Positions 34,752 through 45,135 of a DNA stretch of 64,000 nt are shown here, piece by piece. The translations under genes and the position numbers were made by a program. Source of the DNA: Leptospira haakeii (GTDB lineage: Bacteria > Spirochaetota > Leptospiria > Leptospirales > Leptospiraceae); contig NZ_NPEG01000001.1 of the NCBI RefSeq assembly GCF_002812045.1, positions 930,001 through 994,000 of the forward strand. The letters are read 5' to 3'. The notes beneath the pieces are model-generated. The model worked only from the letters and a program-made list of their open reading frames with translations, was not told the origin of the DNA and did no database searches. Positions within the stretch are counted from its first letter, which is position 1, and the number at the start of each line of letters is the position of its first letter.

Positions 34752-36872
34752 TTAATTAGAAAACAACAAAGCACCTTCCGAAAATCTGGAAATGATTTCC
34801 GATTTTTCCAAATCTCCTAAATTCCCAAATTGATTTGCATCTTCCCTGGAAATCTCGATCCATTGGCTATCTTCTCTTAAGTCAGCGATCTTAAAGTCTG
34901 GCAATCCACTTTGTCTTACACCTAAAAGTTCTCCAGGGCCTCTCAGTTTCAGGTCGGCTTCGGATAAGAAGAAACCGTCATCGGAATCAACCAAGGCCTG
35001 GATGCGATATCTTGCTTCTTCCGTAATTTTGGAGTCTGAAATTAAGATACAAAAGCTCTCGTGTTTTCCCCGACCTACACGTCCTCTTAGCTGGTGAAGT
35101 TGTGAGATCCCGAATCTATCCGAATGTTCTATTACCATCACAGAGGCATTCGGAACATCTACTCCTACTTCTATCACGGTTGTGCTGACTAAGATTTGGA
35201 TCTCATTTTGTTGGAACAATTTCATGACTCTATCTTTTTCGGAAGTTTCCATTTTTCCATGGAGAAGCCCTACTTTGAATTCAGGAAAAACATCTTTTCT
35301 TAATGTTTCGTATGCTTCTATACAGGATTTAAGATCCGATTTTTCGGATTCTTCTACCAAAGGATAAACTATATAACATTGCCTTCCTTGGGAGACGTAT
35401 TTTTGGATGGATTTATATACTCCGGATCTTTTTCCTTCGGTGAACCATAATGTTTTGATCGGGATCCTACCGGCCGGACGATTTTTTAAGGTCACTAATT
35501 CCAAGTCACCGTAAAGAGTAAGGCAAAGTGTTCTAGGAATTGGAGTAGCCGTCATTGCGAGAATGTCCGGATTTTTTCCTTTGGCTCTTAATGTTTCTCT
35601 TTGTTCCACTCCGAATTTATGTTGTTCATCTATGATTGCAAGTCCCAGGTCTTTAAAGATCACATCTTCCTGGAAAACACTATGGGTCCCTATGATAAAT
35701 AGTGATTCTCCTGTTTTGATCCTGAATATTTTTTCTGCCCTGGTTTTTTTAGGTTCTTTTCCGACTAAAAGTTCTATTCTTAAGAAAGGCATGTTTCCTA
35801 AAAAATTCATTACAGTTTGATAATGTTGTCTGGCTAAAATTTCGGTTGGGGCCACCATGCAGACCTGAACCTGATTGTCCGTGTATTTAAGTGCAGTTAA
35901 CAGTGCGACCAAGGTTTTTCCGGAACCAACATCTCCCTGTAATAGGATCGCTGCTGGAGTATCCGACTTAGTCCATTCTGAAATTTTTGCGAGGCTTTCC
36001 TTTTGATCAGGAGTTAACTCGAAAGGTAGATTTTTGATCAGGTCCTTTGCGGTTTTAGATTCGGGAAGAGGCCATAAAACTCTAGGAACTTTTGCTCTTT
36101 GGGAACGTTTATATTCTATTAAAAGATTGAAATAATATAATTCTTCGTATTTGAATCTGGTCCTTGCTCTTCCTAATAGTTCGTCTTCTGTGGGAAAATG
36201 GATCTCGTTATAAGCCTGAGCGCGGTCCATTAGATTTCTTTTCTTAATCACTTGTGCCGGTAGAATTTCCTGAATTCTACCTTCTAAAAGTTTTAATGCA
36301 GAGTGGATTAGTTTACGAAGCTCTCTGGAATTGAGGTGTTCATCTCTCATCGCTTCCGTTGTAGGATAAAGTGGGATGATACGTCCCGTATGAATACTTT
36401 CCGGAAGATCATCTTCAGAAATGTCGGAATTCCCGCCGTAAGATAGAACTTCGTAATCAGGATGCATGAGTTGGAATCCTCTGAAGTATTCCAGTTTGCC
36501 GGTTACAGCTACTAGAATTCCGGGTTGGAAAACTCTGCGAAAAAATTGGATCCCTCTAAAAAAAACCAAACTGATCGGTTCATTATTTTTAGTTTTTGCA
36601 GAAACTACGAGTCTGGATTTTTTTCCATGAGCAAGATAAGAATCAATTACTTCTAAAATTAAGGTAACTGATTCTCCTTGTTTGAGAAGGATGTTTTCCG
36701 TTAAGTTACGATCTAAATATCTACGCGGAAACCATCCTAAAAGATCTTGGATCGTTTTAATCCCTACGGATTCTAAAACTTCCTGCTTTTTTGGGCCGAC
36801 ACCTTTGACGACTCCTATGGAGCTGCTTAGGGAAATATCAGATTTTTTTTTATCAGAGACCGAGTTCTTCAT
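34752..36872 (-). CDS. recG: ATP-dependent DNA helicase RecG
   Basis: The 706-residue protein has an N-terminal wedge/OB region (VGPKKQEVLESVGIKTIQDLLGWFPRRYLD), then a superfamily 2 helicase: Walker A LLQGDVGSGKTLVAL, MVAPTEILA, DEQHKFGVEQR, LAMTATPIPRTL and motif VI QLRGRVGRG. RecG regresses stalled forks and processes branched DNA. It is the last of four closely packed minus-strand genes: its ATG lies 20 bases inside the preceding zinc-ribbon gene. No oddities in motifs. Confidence 0.97.
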   Translation of the reverse strand: MKNSVSDKKKSDISLSSSIGVVKGVGPKKQEVLESVGIKTIQDLLGWFPRRYLDRNLTENILLKQGESVTLILEVIDSYLAHGKKSRLVVSAKTKNNEPISLVFFRGIQFFRRVFQPGILVAVTGKLEYFRGFQLMHPDYEVLSYGGNSDISEDDLPESIHTGRIIPLYPTTEAMRDEHLNSRELRKLIHSALKLLEGRIQEILPAQVIKKRNLMDRAQAYNEIHFPTEDELLGRARTRFKYEELYYFNLLIEYKRSQRAKVPRVLWPLPESKTAKDLIKNLPFELTPDQKESLAKISEWTKSDTPAAILLQGDVGSGKTLVALLTALKYTDNQVQVCMVAPTEILARQHYQTVMNFLGNMPFLRIELLVGKEPKKTRAEKIFRIKTGESLFIIGTHSVFQEDVIFKDLGLAIIDEQHKFGVEQRETLRAKGKNPDILAMTATPIPRTLCLTLYGDLELVTLKNRPAGRIPIKTLWFTEGKRSGVYKSIQKYVSQGRQCYIVYPLVEESEKSDLKSCIEAYETLRKDVFPEFKVGLLHGKMETSEKDRVMKLFQQNEIQILVSTTVIEVGVDVPNASVMVIEHSDRFGISQLHQLRGRVGRGKHESFCILISDSKITEEARYRIQALVDSDDGFFLSEADLKLRGPGELLGVRQSGLPDFKIADLREDSQWIEISREDANQFGNLGDLEKSEIISRFSEGALLFSN

Positions 36873-37248
36873 CCTGGACTGGTTTCGGTTGAGGAGAATT
36901 TTGCATCATCTCCTCCGGAGCCGAACTTGAATCATCCAATCCTAGGTAACAGTAGCGGCAACCATAAATCCTTGCTTGTCGTTTTGCTCCAGGAATTGCG
37001 GGTTCAAAAAGAACAGCGTACAAATATTCATTCTTATCCAAGAAGCGGCCGCATACAGGACAAAGTCTGGGACGTGGAACGTTCGGATCCCAATTTCCGC
37101 CATAAACCTTTTTTGGATTTCCGTAGTCATTGTCTTTAGGTCGTTTAGAATCCTTTTTATCCAGACGTTTTGTATCTACCGTATATAAAACATGAAAGAA
37201 GATCGCAGCGGCTGCCAAACAAGCAACTAAGGTAAGAAAGGTGATCAT
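36853..37248 (-). CDS. Membrane-anchored zinc-ribbon protein, unknown function
   Basis: The 131-residue protein has an N-terminal membrane helix (MITFLTLVACLAAAAIFFHV), a basic linker, and a CxxC...CxxC zinc ribbon: CPVCGRFLDKNEY and IYGCRYCYLG. The tail is acidic and Pro-rich. The topology suggests a cytoplasmic zinc-ribbon on the inner membrane. It overlaps the nucleotidyltransferase gene by four bases and recG by 20. No family name is recognised. Confidence 0.75.
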   Translation of the reverse strand: MITFLTLVACLAAAAIFFHVLYTVDTKRLDKKDSKRPKDNDYGNPKKVYGGNWDPNVPRPRLCPVCGRFLDKNEYLYAVLFEPAIPGAKRQARIYGCRYCYLGLDDSSSAPEEMMQNSPQPKPVQDEELGL

Positions 37249-37922
37249 TGTTTTAGATAATCCTTTATTTTCTCTGCCATGGAGCCGGGCAATTTAATTC
37301 CCTTATCTGCCAATCTTCCCGCATATTTATGAAAAGAATAAGTGTGTTGGGAAGATTTGATAATTCCTTCGAAACATTCTTCCAGCGATTCTGAAATTTT
37401 TTCCCAAAGAGGAAGATTTTCAGAGATCATGTTTTCATATTTATGAAGAAGTCGACGATTCACTCCTCTACAAATGGATCTGTAAAAACAAAAACGGATG
37501 AGTAATGTAGAATCCGCATGCTTATCTTTTATATCTTTTTCCAATTGGTTCAGATTGATACAATCTACGATTTCCAGTTTATAAGCTTGAGAATTATGTT
37601 CGAATGTAACCAGGTTCAGGAACATATGTTTGAAAAGAGCAATTTTATAACAATTTTCGAGTCCACATTCTCCCATTCTACCTTCTTCGCATCTAGTATA
37701 CATCACTATGTCCGTGTCAGAATCAGTTGTGGCCTGTCCGAAATTTAAGGAGCCCAAGATATCAAACGCCACCTCGTCTCCCCCGTAGTTGATAAGTTTA
37801 TTAAATTTTTTGAAATCTTCTATTCTCTCTCTGGATGTACCCGTCTCGTGAGATCTGAAAAATTTTTTCAGACCTAAAAACTTTATAATATTGGAGTTTG
37901 AACTTAGTTTGGGAAGAGTCAT
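37245..37922 (-). CDS. Pol-beta-superfamily nucleotidyltransferase-like protein
   Basis: The 225-residue protein has the hG[GS]x9-13Dx[DE] signature of Pol-beta nucleotidyltransferases, as LGSLNFGQATTDSDTDIVM (Gly57-Ser58, Asp69, Asp71), and a later acidic strand (YKLEIVD, Asp120) that could be the third metal ligand. A cluster of cysteines (Cys78, 86, 91) follows the motif. The remainder is helical. Such enzymes add nucleotides to RNA, proteins or drugs, or make nucleotide signals; the substrate is unknown. It lies two bases after the phosphoesterase gene and overlaps the zinc-ribbon gene. Confidence 0.72.
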   Translation of the reverse strand: MTLPKLSSNSNIIKFLGLKKFFRSHETGTSRERIEDFKKFNKLINYGGDEVAFDILGSLNFGQATTDSDTDIVMYTRCEEGRMGECGLENCYKIALFKHMFLNLVTFEHNSQAYKLEIVDCINLNQLEKDIKDKHADSTLLIRFCFYRSICRGVNRRLLHKYENMISENLPLWEKISESLEECFEGIIKSSQHTYSFHKYAGRLADKGIKLPGSMAEKIKDYLKQ

Positions 37923-37924
37923 AA

Positions 37925-38923
37925 CTATCGGATAAAATCTTCCGCCGAAACTTCAGAGTCGTTACTTGCATGGACAAGCTGTAACTTGTCTCCTGAGCAA
38001 TCGACTTCTAAAAGATGGCGAATTGAGTGATCCGATAGTCTATTCAGTTTTACATTTTTTACAAGATCGTTTTCTATTTCTATTTCAGAGAAGAAGCCTC
38101 CAGGTTGGAATCCGAAGACTGAATCAACCGGTCCAAAATTAGAAGGATTCAAAAACACTGTTTTTCCTTTTTTTATGATCCCTTGGTCTTCGTGAACATG
38201 ACCTGAGACAACTAAGGCAGGAGAATAATCGTCTAAATATCTTCTGATCCCTTGGGAACCTACATTTCCAAAACTAGGAATCTTATCTAAAAATCCGTAC
38301 GCAGGATTATGGATCACAACAACATCCGGATTTTCCTCTTTGAAGAAGTCTTCAGGTTCGCTGTAATTTTTTCCGTTACGATTATACTCGTGGAATTTTA
38401 CTGCTAACTTTTCAGGAATCCCTGAAGTGATCACAGGAGCTCCGCCGTAACCCGCGAATTTTAATCCTCCCATATCGAAGGTTTTTCTATGCAGGTCTCT
38501 TTCGTATAACGCGGAGTATTGAAGATCTATATCATAATTTCCTGGTAATAACCAGACAGGTGCTTTCGCGTATTTTTGGATGATGATCTCGATGAGTTCG
38601 TATTTTTCCTTCATCGTTTTTGCGGCTTGGTGGAATAATCGTCTGTAATCGTGGGATTTTTCTACCACGTTTGGCTGGTACTTCTCCGGAAAACGTACCG
38701 CTCTTGTCGCATAATCGTAAGGATTGATCTCTTCTTTGACATCGTCCATGATACGATACATGTCTTCTTGGAGTGTTACAAATTCGATGATACGTTCTGG
38801 ATTAAAAAAGGCTTTGTAGATAATATCGCCGGAGAAAAGGTACAAGTCGCATTCGGTTCCTAGAAGGACTTCTTTCAATCCTCTGAGTCCGTCGTGGATA
38901 TCGGTGAGGTAAATGATCCTCAT
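37925..38923 (-). CDS. Calcineurin-like metallophosphoesterase
   Basis: All five metallophosphoesterase motifs are visible in 332 residues: DIHDG near residue 8, SGDII near 31, PGNYDID around 130, VVIHNPAYG with the metal His, and SGHVHEDQG near 240. The family includes phosphodiesterases for DNA, cyclic nucleotides and dinucleotides; an insertion of about 80 residues between motifs 2 and 3 is specific here. It starts a run of four tightly packed minus-strand genes ending with recG. No export signal is seen, so it is cytoplasmic. Confidence 0.85.
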   Translation of the reverse strand: MRIIYLTDIHDGLRGLKEVLLGTECDLYLFSGDIIYKAFFNPERIIEFVTLQEDMYRIMDDVKEEINPYDYATRAVRFPEKYQPNVVEKSHDYRRLFHQAAKTMKEKYELIEIIIQKYAKAPVWLLPGNYDIDLQYSALYERDLHRKTFDMGGLKFAGYGGAPVITSGIPEKLAVKFHEYNRNGKNYSEPEDFFKEENPDVVVIHNPAYGFLDKIPSFGNVGSQGIRRYLDDYSPALVVSGHVHEDQGIIKKGKTVFLNPSNFGPVDSVFGFQPGGFFSEIEIENDLVKNVKLNRLSDHSIRHLLEVDCSGDKLQLVHASNDSEVSAEDFIR

Positions 38924-39016
38924 TTAGACTTATCCTAATTTGATGTTAAACGACTTAAAGCCGTTCGACCCTTTCTATACTGATTCTTGAAAAACCCGCG
39001 ATAATGTCCAATCTTT

Positions 39017-39709
39017 CTAATCCCTCCACAGCATCAGCATGCTGTCTTCGTTCTCCGAAATCGGTTCTATTCTTAGATAATCCGGCCCAAAAAAATCCAA
39101 TAATGGTTTTAAAATCGTATTAGAGCGTACGAATAAGAATACGTTTCCTTTTTCGGGGATTACCTTTTGGACTGAAACTGCACCGGCTACTTCTGGAATT
39201 TCCGCTAAAAAATAATTCAGGTCTACTCTGATCTCGTTTCCTATATCCGTAAGGGATAGTATTTCCGGAATTTCCTCTACTATTTCTTCTAATATTAATT
39301 TTCTATGGAATTTGAAAACTTTGGAAAAAATCCGTATCGGATCTATGGATCTTGGATTATGATCATAGAGTCTAAACGCTTCTATCCTAAACACAACTCT
39401 GTTTCCATCCACCTTTACAGGTCGTAAAGAGAGTTTATATCTGATATGATCCGTTCTTAAAATTTTGGACCAGGCAAGTCCTTGGATGGAATAATGTCCG
39501 GAAAGGTATAAAACACCCCGACCGGAATCCATCACTAAAGACTCCAGATCTTCTGTTCCCTCGACCACTTTTTTTTGCAGAACCTTATTCAAAGAATGAA
39601 GTAAAACGGCGATCCTGTAATTGCTCTTTAAGGCTTTTTCTTCGAAGGAATTTTTTCCCGTGAGAAAATCTAAAAGATTGAATCCCGAAAGTTTCCGCAA
39701 ATCGAGCAT
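39017..39709 (-). CDS. Conserved hypothetical protein
   Basis: A 230-residue protein without signal peptide, membrane helix or cysteine pattern. It begins with a helix (LRKLSGFNLLDFLTG) and has several amphipathic strands (RGVLYLSGHYSIQGLAW, NRVVFRIEAFRLYD, EGNVFLFVRSN). Family unknown to me. Upstream of the phosphoesterase gene on the same strand by 93 bases, so it may belong to that transcription unit. Its long continuous frame and codon use match the neighbours. Confidence 0.65.
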   Translation of the reverse strand: MLDLRKLSGFNLLDFLTGKNSFEEKALKSNYRIAVLLHSLNKVLQKKVVEGTEDLESLVMDSGRGVLYLSGHYSIQGLAWSKILRTDHIRYKLSLRPVKVDGNRVVFRIEAFRLYDHNPRSIDPIRIFSKVFKFHRKLILEEIVEEIPEILSLTDIGNEIRVDLNYFLAEIPEVAGAVSVQKVIPEKGNVFLFVRSNTILKPLLDFFGPDYLRIEPISENEDSMLMLWRD

Positions 39710-39875
39710 GGAAGAACAAAGTTAATCCTTCTGATTTGGTCGGTAAACTCATTTCTGTTTTACGCTAAAATAAGAATGGAAAGCCCTTCCTTTTTCCCTG
39801 CTTTTTTTTCTTGCCGTTTAGGCTTTCCTGGTCAGGATCATCACTCCTTAGGGTTAGTCGGGGAAAGGGTATCTC

Positions 39876-40877
39876 ATGCAAATCGGCGTTATCGGATCTG
39901 GAAGTTTTGGGTCTTCTTTAGGTGTGTTGCTGGCGGACAAAGGTTATGATGTTACCATTTGGGGAAGGAATTCTGGACTGATCCAAGAGATTAACGAGAA
40001 CCATCGGAATGAAAAGTATCTACCAGGTATAGATCTTCCTAAAAATTTAAAAGGAAGTACAAGTTTAGAAGACGCTGTCCGCGATAAGGACATGATCGTT
40101 TCTGCTCCTCCTTCTCACGCGATCACTGATATTCTAAAAGAAATTAAATCTTTTCTGCCCGAAAAGGCGCCTATCGTTTCTGCAAGTAAAGGAATAGAGA
40201 ACGGAAGTCTCAGATTGGTTTCCGAAATTTTTGAAGCAGAACTTCCAGGCAAATTTCATAGCAGATTATCTTATCTTTCTGGGCCTAGTTTTGCAAAAGA
40301 GTTGGTCAAACGTGTACCCACTATAGTAAGTATCGCATCTAAGAATGAGGCTACTGCAAGAAAGGTACAGGAAATATTCAGTTTTACTTATTTTAGGACC
40401 TATTGGACTCCAGACGTGGTCGGAGTAGAAGTTGGCGGTTCCTTAAAGAATGTGATCGCAATTGCTGCAGGAGTTTCCGACGGATTAGGATTTGGGCAGA
40501 ATACTAGAGCCGCTTTGATCACCAGGGGACTAACCGAAATCTCCAGACTGGGAGTCAAATTGGGAGCAGATCCTCTTACATTTTTAGGGCCTTCCGGGAT
40601 GGGGGATTTGATCTTAACTTGTTGTGGAGATGCTTCCAGAAACAGGACGGTCGGTTTTAGATTGGGAAAAGGAGAAAGTTTGGATTCAATTCTGGGTGGT
40701 ATGGTAGAAGTTGCAGAAGGGGTAAAAACTGCCAAAAGTGGATTCGAATTATCGCAAAAATTAGGTATCGAAATGGCCATCACCACCGAGGTGTATAAAA
40801 TGCTTTACGAGCATAAGAATCCGAAGGAGGTTGTTAGAGATTTAATGGGCCGGGACTTAAAAAGAGAAGGTCTATAA
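39876..40877 (+). CDS. gpsA: Glycerol-3-phosphate dehydrogenase [NAD(P)+]
   Basis: The 333-residue GpsA shows [15 protein letters not shown] (dinucleotide binding), [25 protein letters not shown], and [31 protein letters not shown], with the catalytic Lys in GSLKN. It makes sn-glycerol 3-phosphate for phospholipid synthesis. Start ATG 39876 is preceded by GGGG/AAAGGG purines. The next gene follows after 27 bases, so the two may be cotranscribed. Confidence 0.97.
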   Translation: MQIGVIGSGSFGSSLGVLLADKGYDVTIWGRNSGLIQEINENHRNEKYLPGIDLPKNLKGSTSLEDAVRDKDMIVSAPPSHAITDILKEIKSFLPEKAPIVSASKGIENGSLRLVSEIFEAELPGKFHSRLSYLSGPSFAKELVKRVPTIVSIASKNEATARKVQEIFSFTYFRTYWTPDVVGVEVGGSLKNVIAIAAGVSDGLGFGQNTRAALITRGLTEISRLGVKLGADPLTFLGPSGMGDLILTCCGDASRNRTVGFRLGKGESLDSILGGMVEVAEGVKTAKSGFELSQKLGIEMAITTEVYKMLYEHKNPKEVVRDLMGRDLKREGL

Positions 40878-40904
40878 ACCGCTCTTAAATCGCGATCGAT
40901 TCCC

Positions 40905-43553
40905 TTGCAAAATGCAATTTTAAATATTCGTAAAGTAGGTGTCATTAGCCTAATTTTCAAGTATATTCCATTTTTATTAATTTCATTCTGCTCTTTCTGT
41001 ACTTCCCTCTCCGCTCAAAGCCGTAATGATTACGGTTGGACAGGCTCACCTGGTAATTTTTATCTTTTGATGGATGGCAAAAACGTCCTTACTAAAGAAA
41101 CCGATTTTAATTCTTTTCCAGAAGGTCTGAATGCCGTTCAAAAATCGGAGTTTGCACTTTTAGCCGGAGAGTATTTACTTCTAAACAAAGATTCCGGAAA
41201 ATTCTCCAACCTGATCAATACTATTCGAAAAGAAAAAGATCTAGGCTTCGCAGAAGTTCTTCTACTCTATTTCCAAGATATCTACTTCTCGAAAAAGACG
41301 AATGGGGAAAATTTCCTGAAAGTTTGGAATCCGCCTGCGGGAGACACATACCAGAAAGAATTAGTTGAATCTACGCGTAATGTTCTTCTTCATAAAAAGC
41401 CTGCAGATAAGATCAAATGTTCCCCTAAAAAACAATATTATTCACTTTGTAGGATGCTTCGTCTCGGAAGTTATATGGCGGATTTTAAACTGTCCGATCC
41501 GAACCATGATAGGGAATATACGAATCTACAAAGAATACTTTCTCCTTTTCCTGGAGTTACTGATCCAGAAGAGAAGGAACTAAAACATATTCCTTTCTTA
41601 TCTAATTTCCTTCCTAATATTGCGGATTATCTTTCAGAGTTAGGATTTGCAAGAGATGCGATCCAATTTTCTAAAATAGGGATCGTCTCGGAAAATCTGG
41701 GCGGAAGAATGCTCTCTCATTCTTACGAAAAATTAGCGTATTACTACTTGGTAGATGGAGATCCTAATTCCGCCGAAAAAGTTTTAAAGTATATTATAGA
41801 AAGACAGGGGGAGATGGCTCCCGCTTATAAGAATTCATTATATTTGAAGTTAGGAGCTCTTGCTTATCTGCAAGGAGATCCGGCAAGAGCTTTGGAATAT
41901 TATTTGAATTTGGATTTTTTACATTGGTCCACTAAAATACTTCATCCATTTTTGGGAGAACCTATTCCGATCAATAGCGCTCGTGATTTAGTGTCTGTTG
42001 CAGTTTGGAAATCTAAAAATTCTCACAAAGCAGTGGATGCTTTGCAGTCTGTCAGCACTCCTAAAAATCTGACGGAAGATGACCTGTTTACTAAATTAAG
42101 GATTATTCAAATACTTTCGGAAGATGAACCGGAAGTTGCTTCCAAACTTGCGATGGATTTGAGCTTTCTCGCCCAAAGTAAGGGTTGGAGAAGAGTAGAA
42201 TATTCCGCCACATTACTCCATGGATTCTTGCAGTTAAAAACGAATAATCTTAGAAAAGCCATCATAGAGTTCACTAAAGCGGGTGGGATCCTAAAAGAAG
42301 ATCCTTCATATAAAGAAGAATGGATCCGCTTGAACGGTTTATTTCTTTCCCATAAAGAATCTTCTAATCTAAGAGGAGTAAAAAGTTTCTTAGACCAGGC
42401 TCTTAGAATTTCCGCATCCGGACATACGGATGATAAAACTTTCGAGATCAAAAACTATCTTCCTCCTTCTTTCGGAAGTAAAAGTTTAGAGAATTCCGCT
42501 ATCGATTTTTATACTAGACACGGTTATACAAATGATCTTCTTTCATTAATGATCCATTATGAGGAAAATTCTGAACTTCAGGAAGAGGATTCTCCTCCTG
42601 ATCTTGCGATCCTTAAAACCCATAATAGAATTTCTAGATATAAAGGTTTTTATCCTCCTGGAAGAGAACCTTGGAAATCTGCTTGGTCCGAAATGAGAAC
42701 CAAGGAATCTGCACGCATTAGAGAAGAATCAGATCCTCTTAAGAATGCTAATTTTAAGAAGTTAACTCATCCTTTGATTGCGGTTTTTGTGAAGGATAAG
42801 AGAGTATTTCTATTCCATAAAGACGGAGATTCTTCCGAGCTGGAAGCAAGAGAACTGAATACTGACAATCCTACCAGCTATACTGCTCAGTCAGCTTTTA
42901 GAAGTACTATGGAGTCCTTTTCTAAGAAGGATAAAATCCAAATTTATCTGAATTCTCCCGGAGTCGAAGCAGCCGAATATCTAAGAAAGGAATTTCCTGA
43001 TTCTGAAATTAAATTATTCCTTCGTTTTGATAAAAGGGACGAGTCAGATTCCGCTAAAAAAGTATTCGGTCCCGCTTGTGAGAATCTTTTCCCTAAAAAT
43101 CTTCCAGAAGGGGAAGGCCATTTAGGGTGGCAGTCATTTCCATTACAATATTATGATGGATCCAAATTACTCCAAGGTAAGTCTGCGTTACTAATTTGGA
43201 ATATGAAGGTGACTTCTAAATCTCCTAACGGTCTTAGGGATTACGAATGGTCTTGTGGGTCTGATTCTATTTCTTTCAGAAAGGCAAAACGTAGATTAGA
43301 TTTTAGGAATTTGCCGGATAGGATCGTATTTACAAAGGATTCACTCAGCGGTTCAGGCTGGGGGGATAAGTCCGAGGACTTCTTGGATTGGGCAAGGTTC
43401 TGGTTATCCGTAGGAACTTCTCGCCTTTATTTTGTTAAATACTGGAATCCAGAGTCGGAATCCGACATAAATTTATTAGAAAGACTCGCGAATGAAAATG
43501 GGGACCCCAACCTGAATTCCAGAGTTCTCAAAATGGTCCGAAACGCAGAATAA
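40905..43553 (+). CDS. Exported TPR protein with a degenerate CHAT-like C-terminal domain
   Basis: The 882-residue protein has a hydrophobic leader (to about residue 38, ending SLSAQS), then about 500 residues of TPR-like helix pairs (GFARDAIQFSKIGIV, DPARALEYYLNLDF, NNLRKAIIEFTKAG). The last 250 residues follow the outline of a CHAT domain: LIAVFVKDKRVFLFHKDGD, then ALLIWNMKVT where the catalytic His strand should be, RIVFTKDSLSGSGW where the Cys strand LSACxTGxG should be, and ARFWLSVGTSRLYFVKYWN matching the GARSVVASLW strand. His and Cys are missing. Start TTG 40905 lacks a good ribosome site and is uncertain. Confidence 0.72.
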   Translation: MQNAILNIRKVGVISLIFKYIPFLLISFCSFCTSLSAQSRNDYGWTGSPGNFYLLMDGKNVLTKETDFNSFPEGLNAVQKSEFALLAGEYLLLNKDSGKFSNLINTIRKEKDLGFAEVLLLYFQDIYFSKKTNGENFLKVWNPPAGDTYQKELVESTRNVLLHKKPADKIKCSPKKQYYSLCRMLRLGSYMADFKLSDPNHDREYTNLQRILSPFPGVTDPEEKELKHIPFLSNFLPNIADYLSELGFARDAIQFSKIGIVSENLGGRMLSHSYEKLAYYYLVDGDPNSAEKVLKYIIERQGEMAPAYKNSLYLKLGALAYLQGDPARALEYYLNLDFLHWSTKILHPFLGEPIPINSARDLVSVAVWKSKNSHKAVDALQSVSTPKNLTEDDLFTKLRIIQILSEDEPEVASKLAMDLSFLAQSKGWRRVEYSATLLHGFLQLKTNNLRKAIIEFTKAGGILKEDPSYKEEWIRLNGLFLSHKESSNLRGVKSFLDQALRISASGHTDDKTFEIKNYLPPSFGSKSLENSAIDFYTRHGYTNDLLSLMIHYEENSELQEEDSPPDLAILKTHNRISRYKGFYPPGREPWKSAWSEMRTKESARIREESDPLKNANFKKLTHPLIAVFVKDKRVFLFHKDGDSSELEARELNTDNPTSYTAQSAFRSTMESFSKKDKIQIYLNSPGVEAAEYLRKEFPDSEIKLFLRFDKRDESDSAKKVFGPACENLFPKNLPEGEGHLGWQSFPLQYYDGSKLLQGKSALLIWNMKVTSKSPNGLRDYEWSCGSDSISFRKAKRRLDFRNLPDRIVFTKDSLSGSGWGDKSEDFLDWARFWLSVGTSRLYFVKYWNPESESDINLLERLANENGDPNLNSRVLKMVRNAE

Positions 43554-43770
43554 CCTACTTAAACCCCGCCCGGTAAAAGGGGAAATTTTCATTTTTTTGG
43601 CTTCAAAACACTCGACAATGCACCGTTTTTCAGGGATGGTATCACAGATAGATGGACCCCGATAGTAGAAGCCGGATTTTTCCGGACCAAAGCCATATTT
43701 TTCCCACCTTGTTTTATTCTTTCGATCTAGCAATCCGCCTAAATCTGACATTCGGAAGACCTTGTCGTTA

Positions 43771-45099
43771 ATGGACGTGATTGGATTTTTAGTAATACTT
43801 CTTCTGATTTTTGCGAACGGATTTTTTGTGTCTGCGGAATTTGCTTTGGTCTCGATCAGACCTTCTCGTTTGGAAGAATTGATCAGAGACGGCAGACCTA
43901 TGGCCGTTCTCACGAAAAAAGCGGCCAGCATGCTGAACGATATGCTCTCAGTATGCCAGGTAGGGATCACAATCGCAAGTTTACTTTTAGGTTGGGTGGG
44001 AGAAGGTTATCTATCCAGTTGGATAGAGCCTATTTTTCATTACGCAGGTTATCCTGATTCAGACTTAACTGTTCACGGGGTTGCAGTAGCAATCTCATTT
44101 GCGCTAATCACATTTTTGCATATTCTTTTGGGAGAACTTCTTCCTAAAACAGTAGCGATCCAGAAGACGGAGACCTTGGCTTTGGTGACAAGCGCTCCTA
44201 TATTCTTCTTTTATTATCTATTTTTCCCTATTACGTTTTTCTTAAATGGCCTCACCTCTTTTATGCTTAAGATGATCGGATTCAAGGAAGACTCTCACCG
44301 TATCATTCATTCTCCAGAAGAGTTGATGATCTTGATTCAGGAACAGAATAAACAGGGAAATATTGATCAGGAAGAATTTCAGATTATCCAAAATACTTTC
44401 CAGTTCTCTGAACATTTAGCTAAGGATGTGATGACTCATCGTTTGAGTATTGTGGGAATTCCTGCTGATAGTCAAATGGATGGTGTTCTTTCGGTTATTG
44501 CAGAACATCATTTTTCCAGATATCCTGTTTATGAAGGAACTACTGATAATATAGTAGGTATCGTTCACGTTCAGGCCTTTTTAGCCTGGCTTTCCGAATC
44601 TAAACGAAATAAGAAAGCAAAGGTCACTACAATCATGCAACCTCCTATCGTGGTTCCGGAAGGTATGTCGATAGAGAAGGTACTTCAGAAATTACGGCTC
44701 GCAAAACAACATATGGCGATCGTGATCGACGAGTACGGCGGAGTTTCCGGGCTACTTACTATGGAAGACATAGTAGAAGAAGTTTTTGGCGAAATCCGGG
44801 ACGAGACTGACGATCATGAAACGGATGCTGTTCCATCGCATTCTCCAGATGCATTCGATATTGATGGAGAGACTGAGTTAGATGAATTAAAAGAAATCCT
44901 AACAGGTATCGAAGAAGAAGAGCTAAACGATATTCGTACCATCGCAGGTTTTATCTTAGAAAAGTTAGAGGATATGCCTAAGGAAGGAACTGAAGTCGCA
45001 ATCCCTGAAGGTAAACTGACCGTAGAAAAAATGGATGGAAACAAGATCATGACCGTCCGTTTTACGAGGCTTTCCGCTCCTTCTTCCTTTGCGATTTAA
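43771..45099 (+). CDS. CNNM/CorC-family (HlyC/CorC) membrane protein
   Basis: The 442-residue protein has an N-terminal CNNM transmembrane domain ([24 protein letters not shown], then four helices with [12 protein letters not shown]), a CBS pair ([44 protein letters not shown]) and a C-terminal CorC/HlyC domain ([19 protein letters not shown]). These proteins take part in magnesium or other cation homeostasis. I favour ATG 43771 with GGAAG 13 bases upstream over TTG 43762. It lies 36 bases before coaC. Confidence 0.92.
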   Translation: MDVIGFLVILLLIFANGFFVSAEFALVSIRPSRLEELIRDGRPMAVLTKKAASMLNDMLSVCQVGITIASLLLGWVGEGYLSSWIEPIFHYAGYPDSDLTVHGVAVAISFALITFLHILLGELLPKTVAIQKTETLALVTSAPIFFFYYLFFPITFFLNGLTSFMLKMIGFKEDSHRIIHSPEELMILIQEQNKQGNIDQEEFQIIQNTFQFSEHLAKDVMTHRLSIVGIPADSQMDGVLSVIAEHHFSRYPVYEGTTDNIVGIVHVQAFLAWLSESKRNKKAKVTTIMQPPIVVPEGMSIEKVLQKLRLAKQHMAIVIDEYGGVSGLLTMEDIVEEVFGEIRDETDDHETDAVPSHSPDAFDIDGETELDELKEILTGIEEEELNDIRTIAGFILEKLEDMPKEGTEVAIPEGKLTVEKMDGNKIMTVRFTRLSAPSSFAI

Positions 45100-45135
45100 G
45101 TTGTAAATCTAATAGATCGGTTTTGGATCTGCACT

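Noticed and set aside
43476..43970. 164-residue minus-strand frame near the start of the CNNM gene
   Set aside because: It overlaps two real plus-strand genes and has no domain, start signal or codon support.
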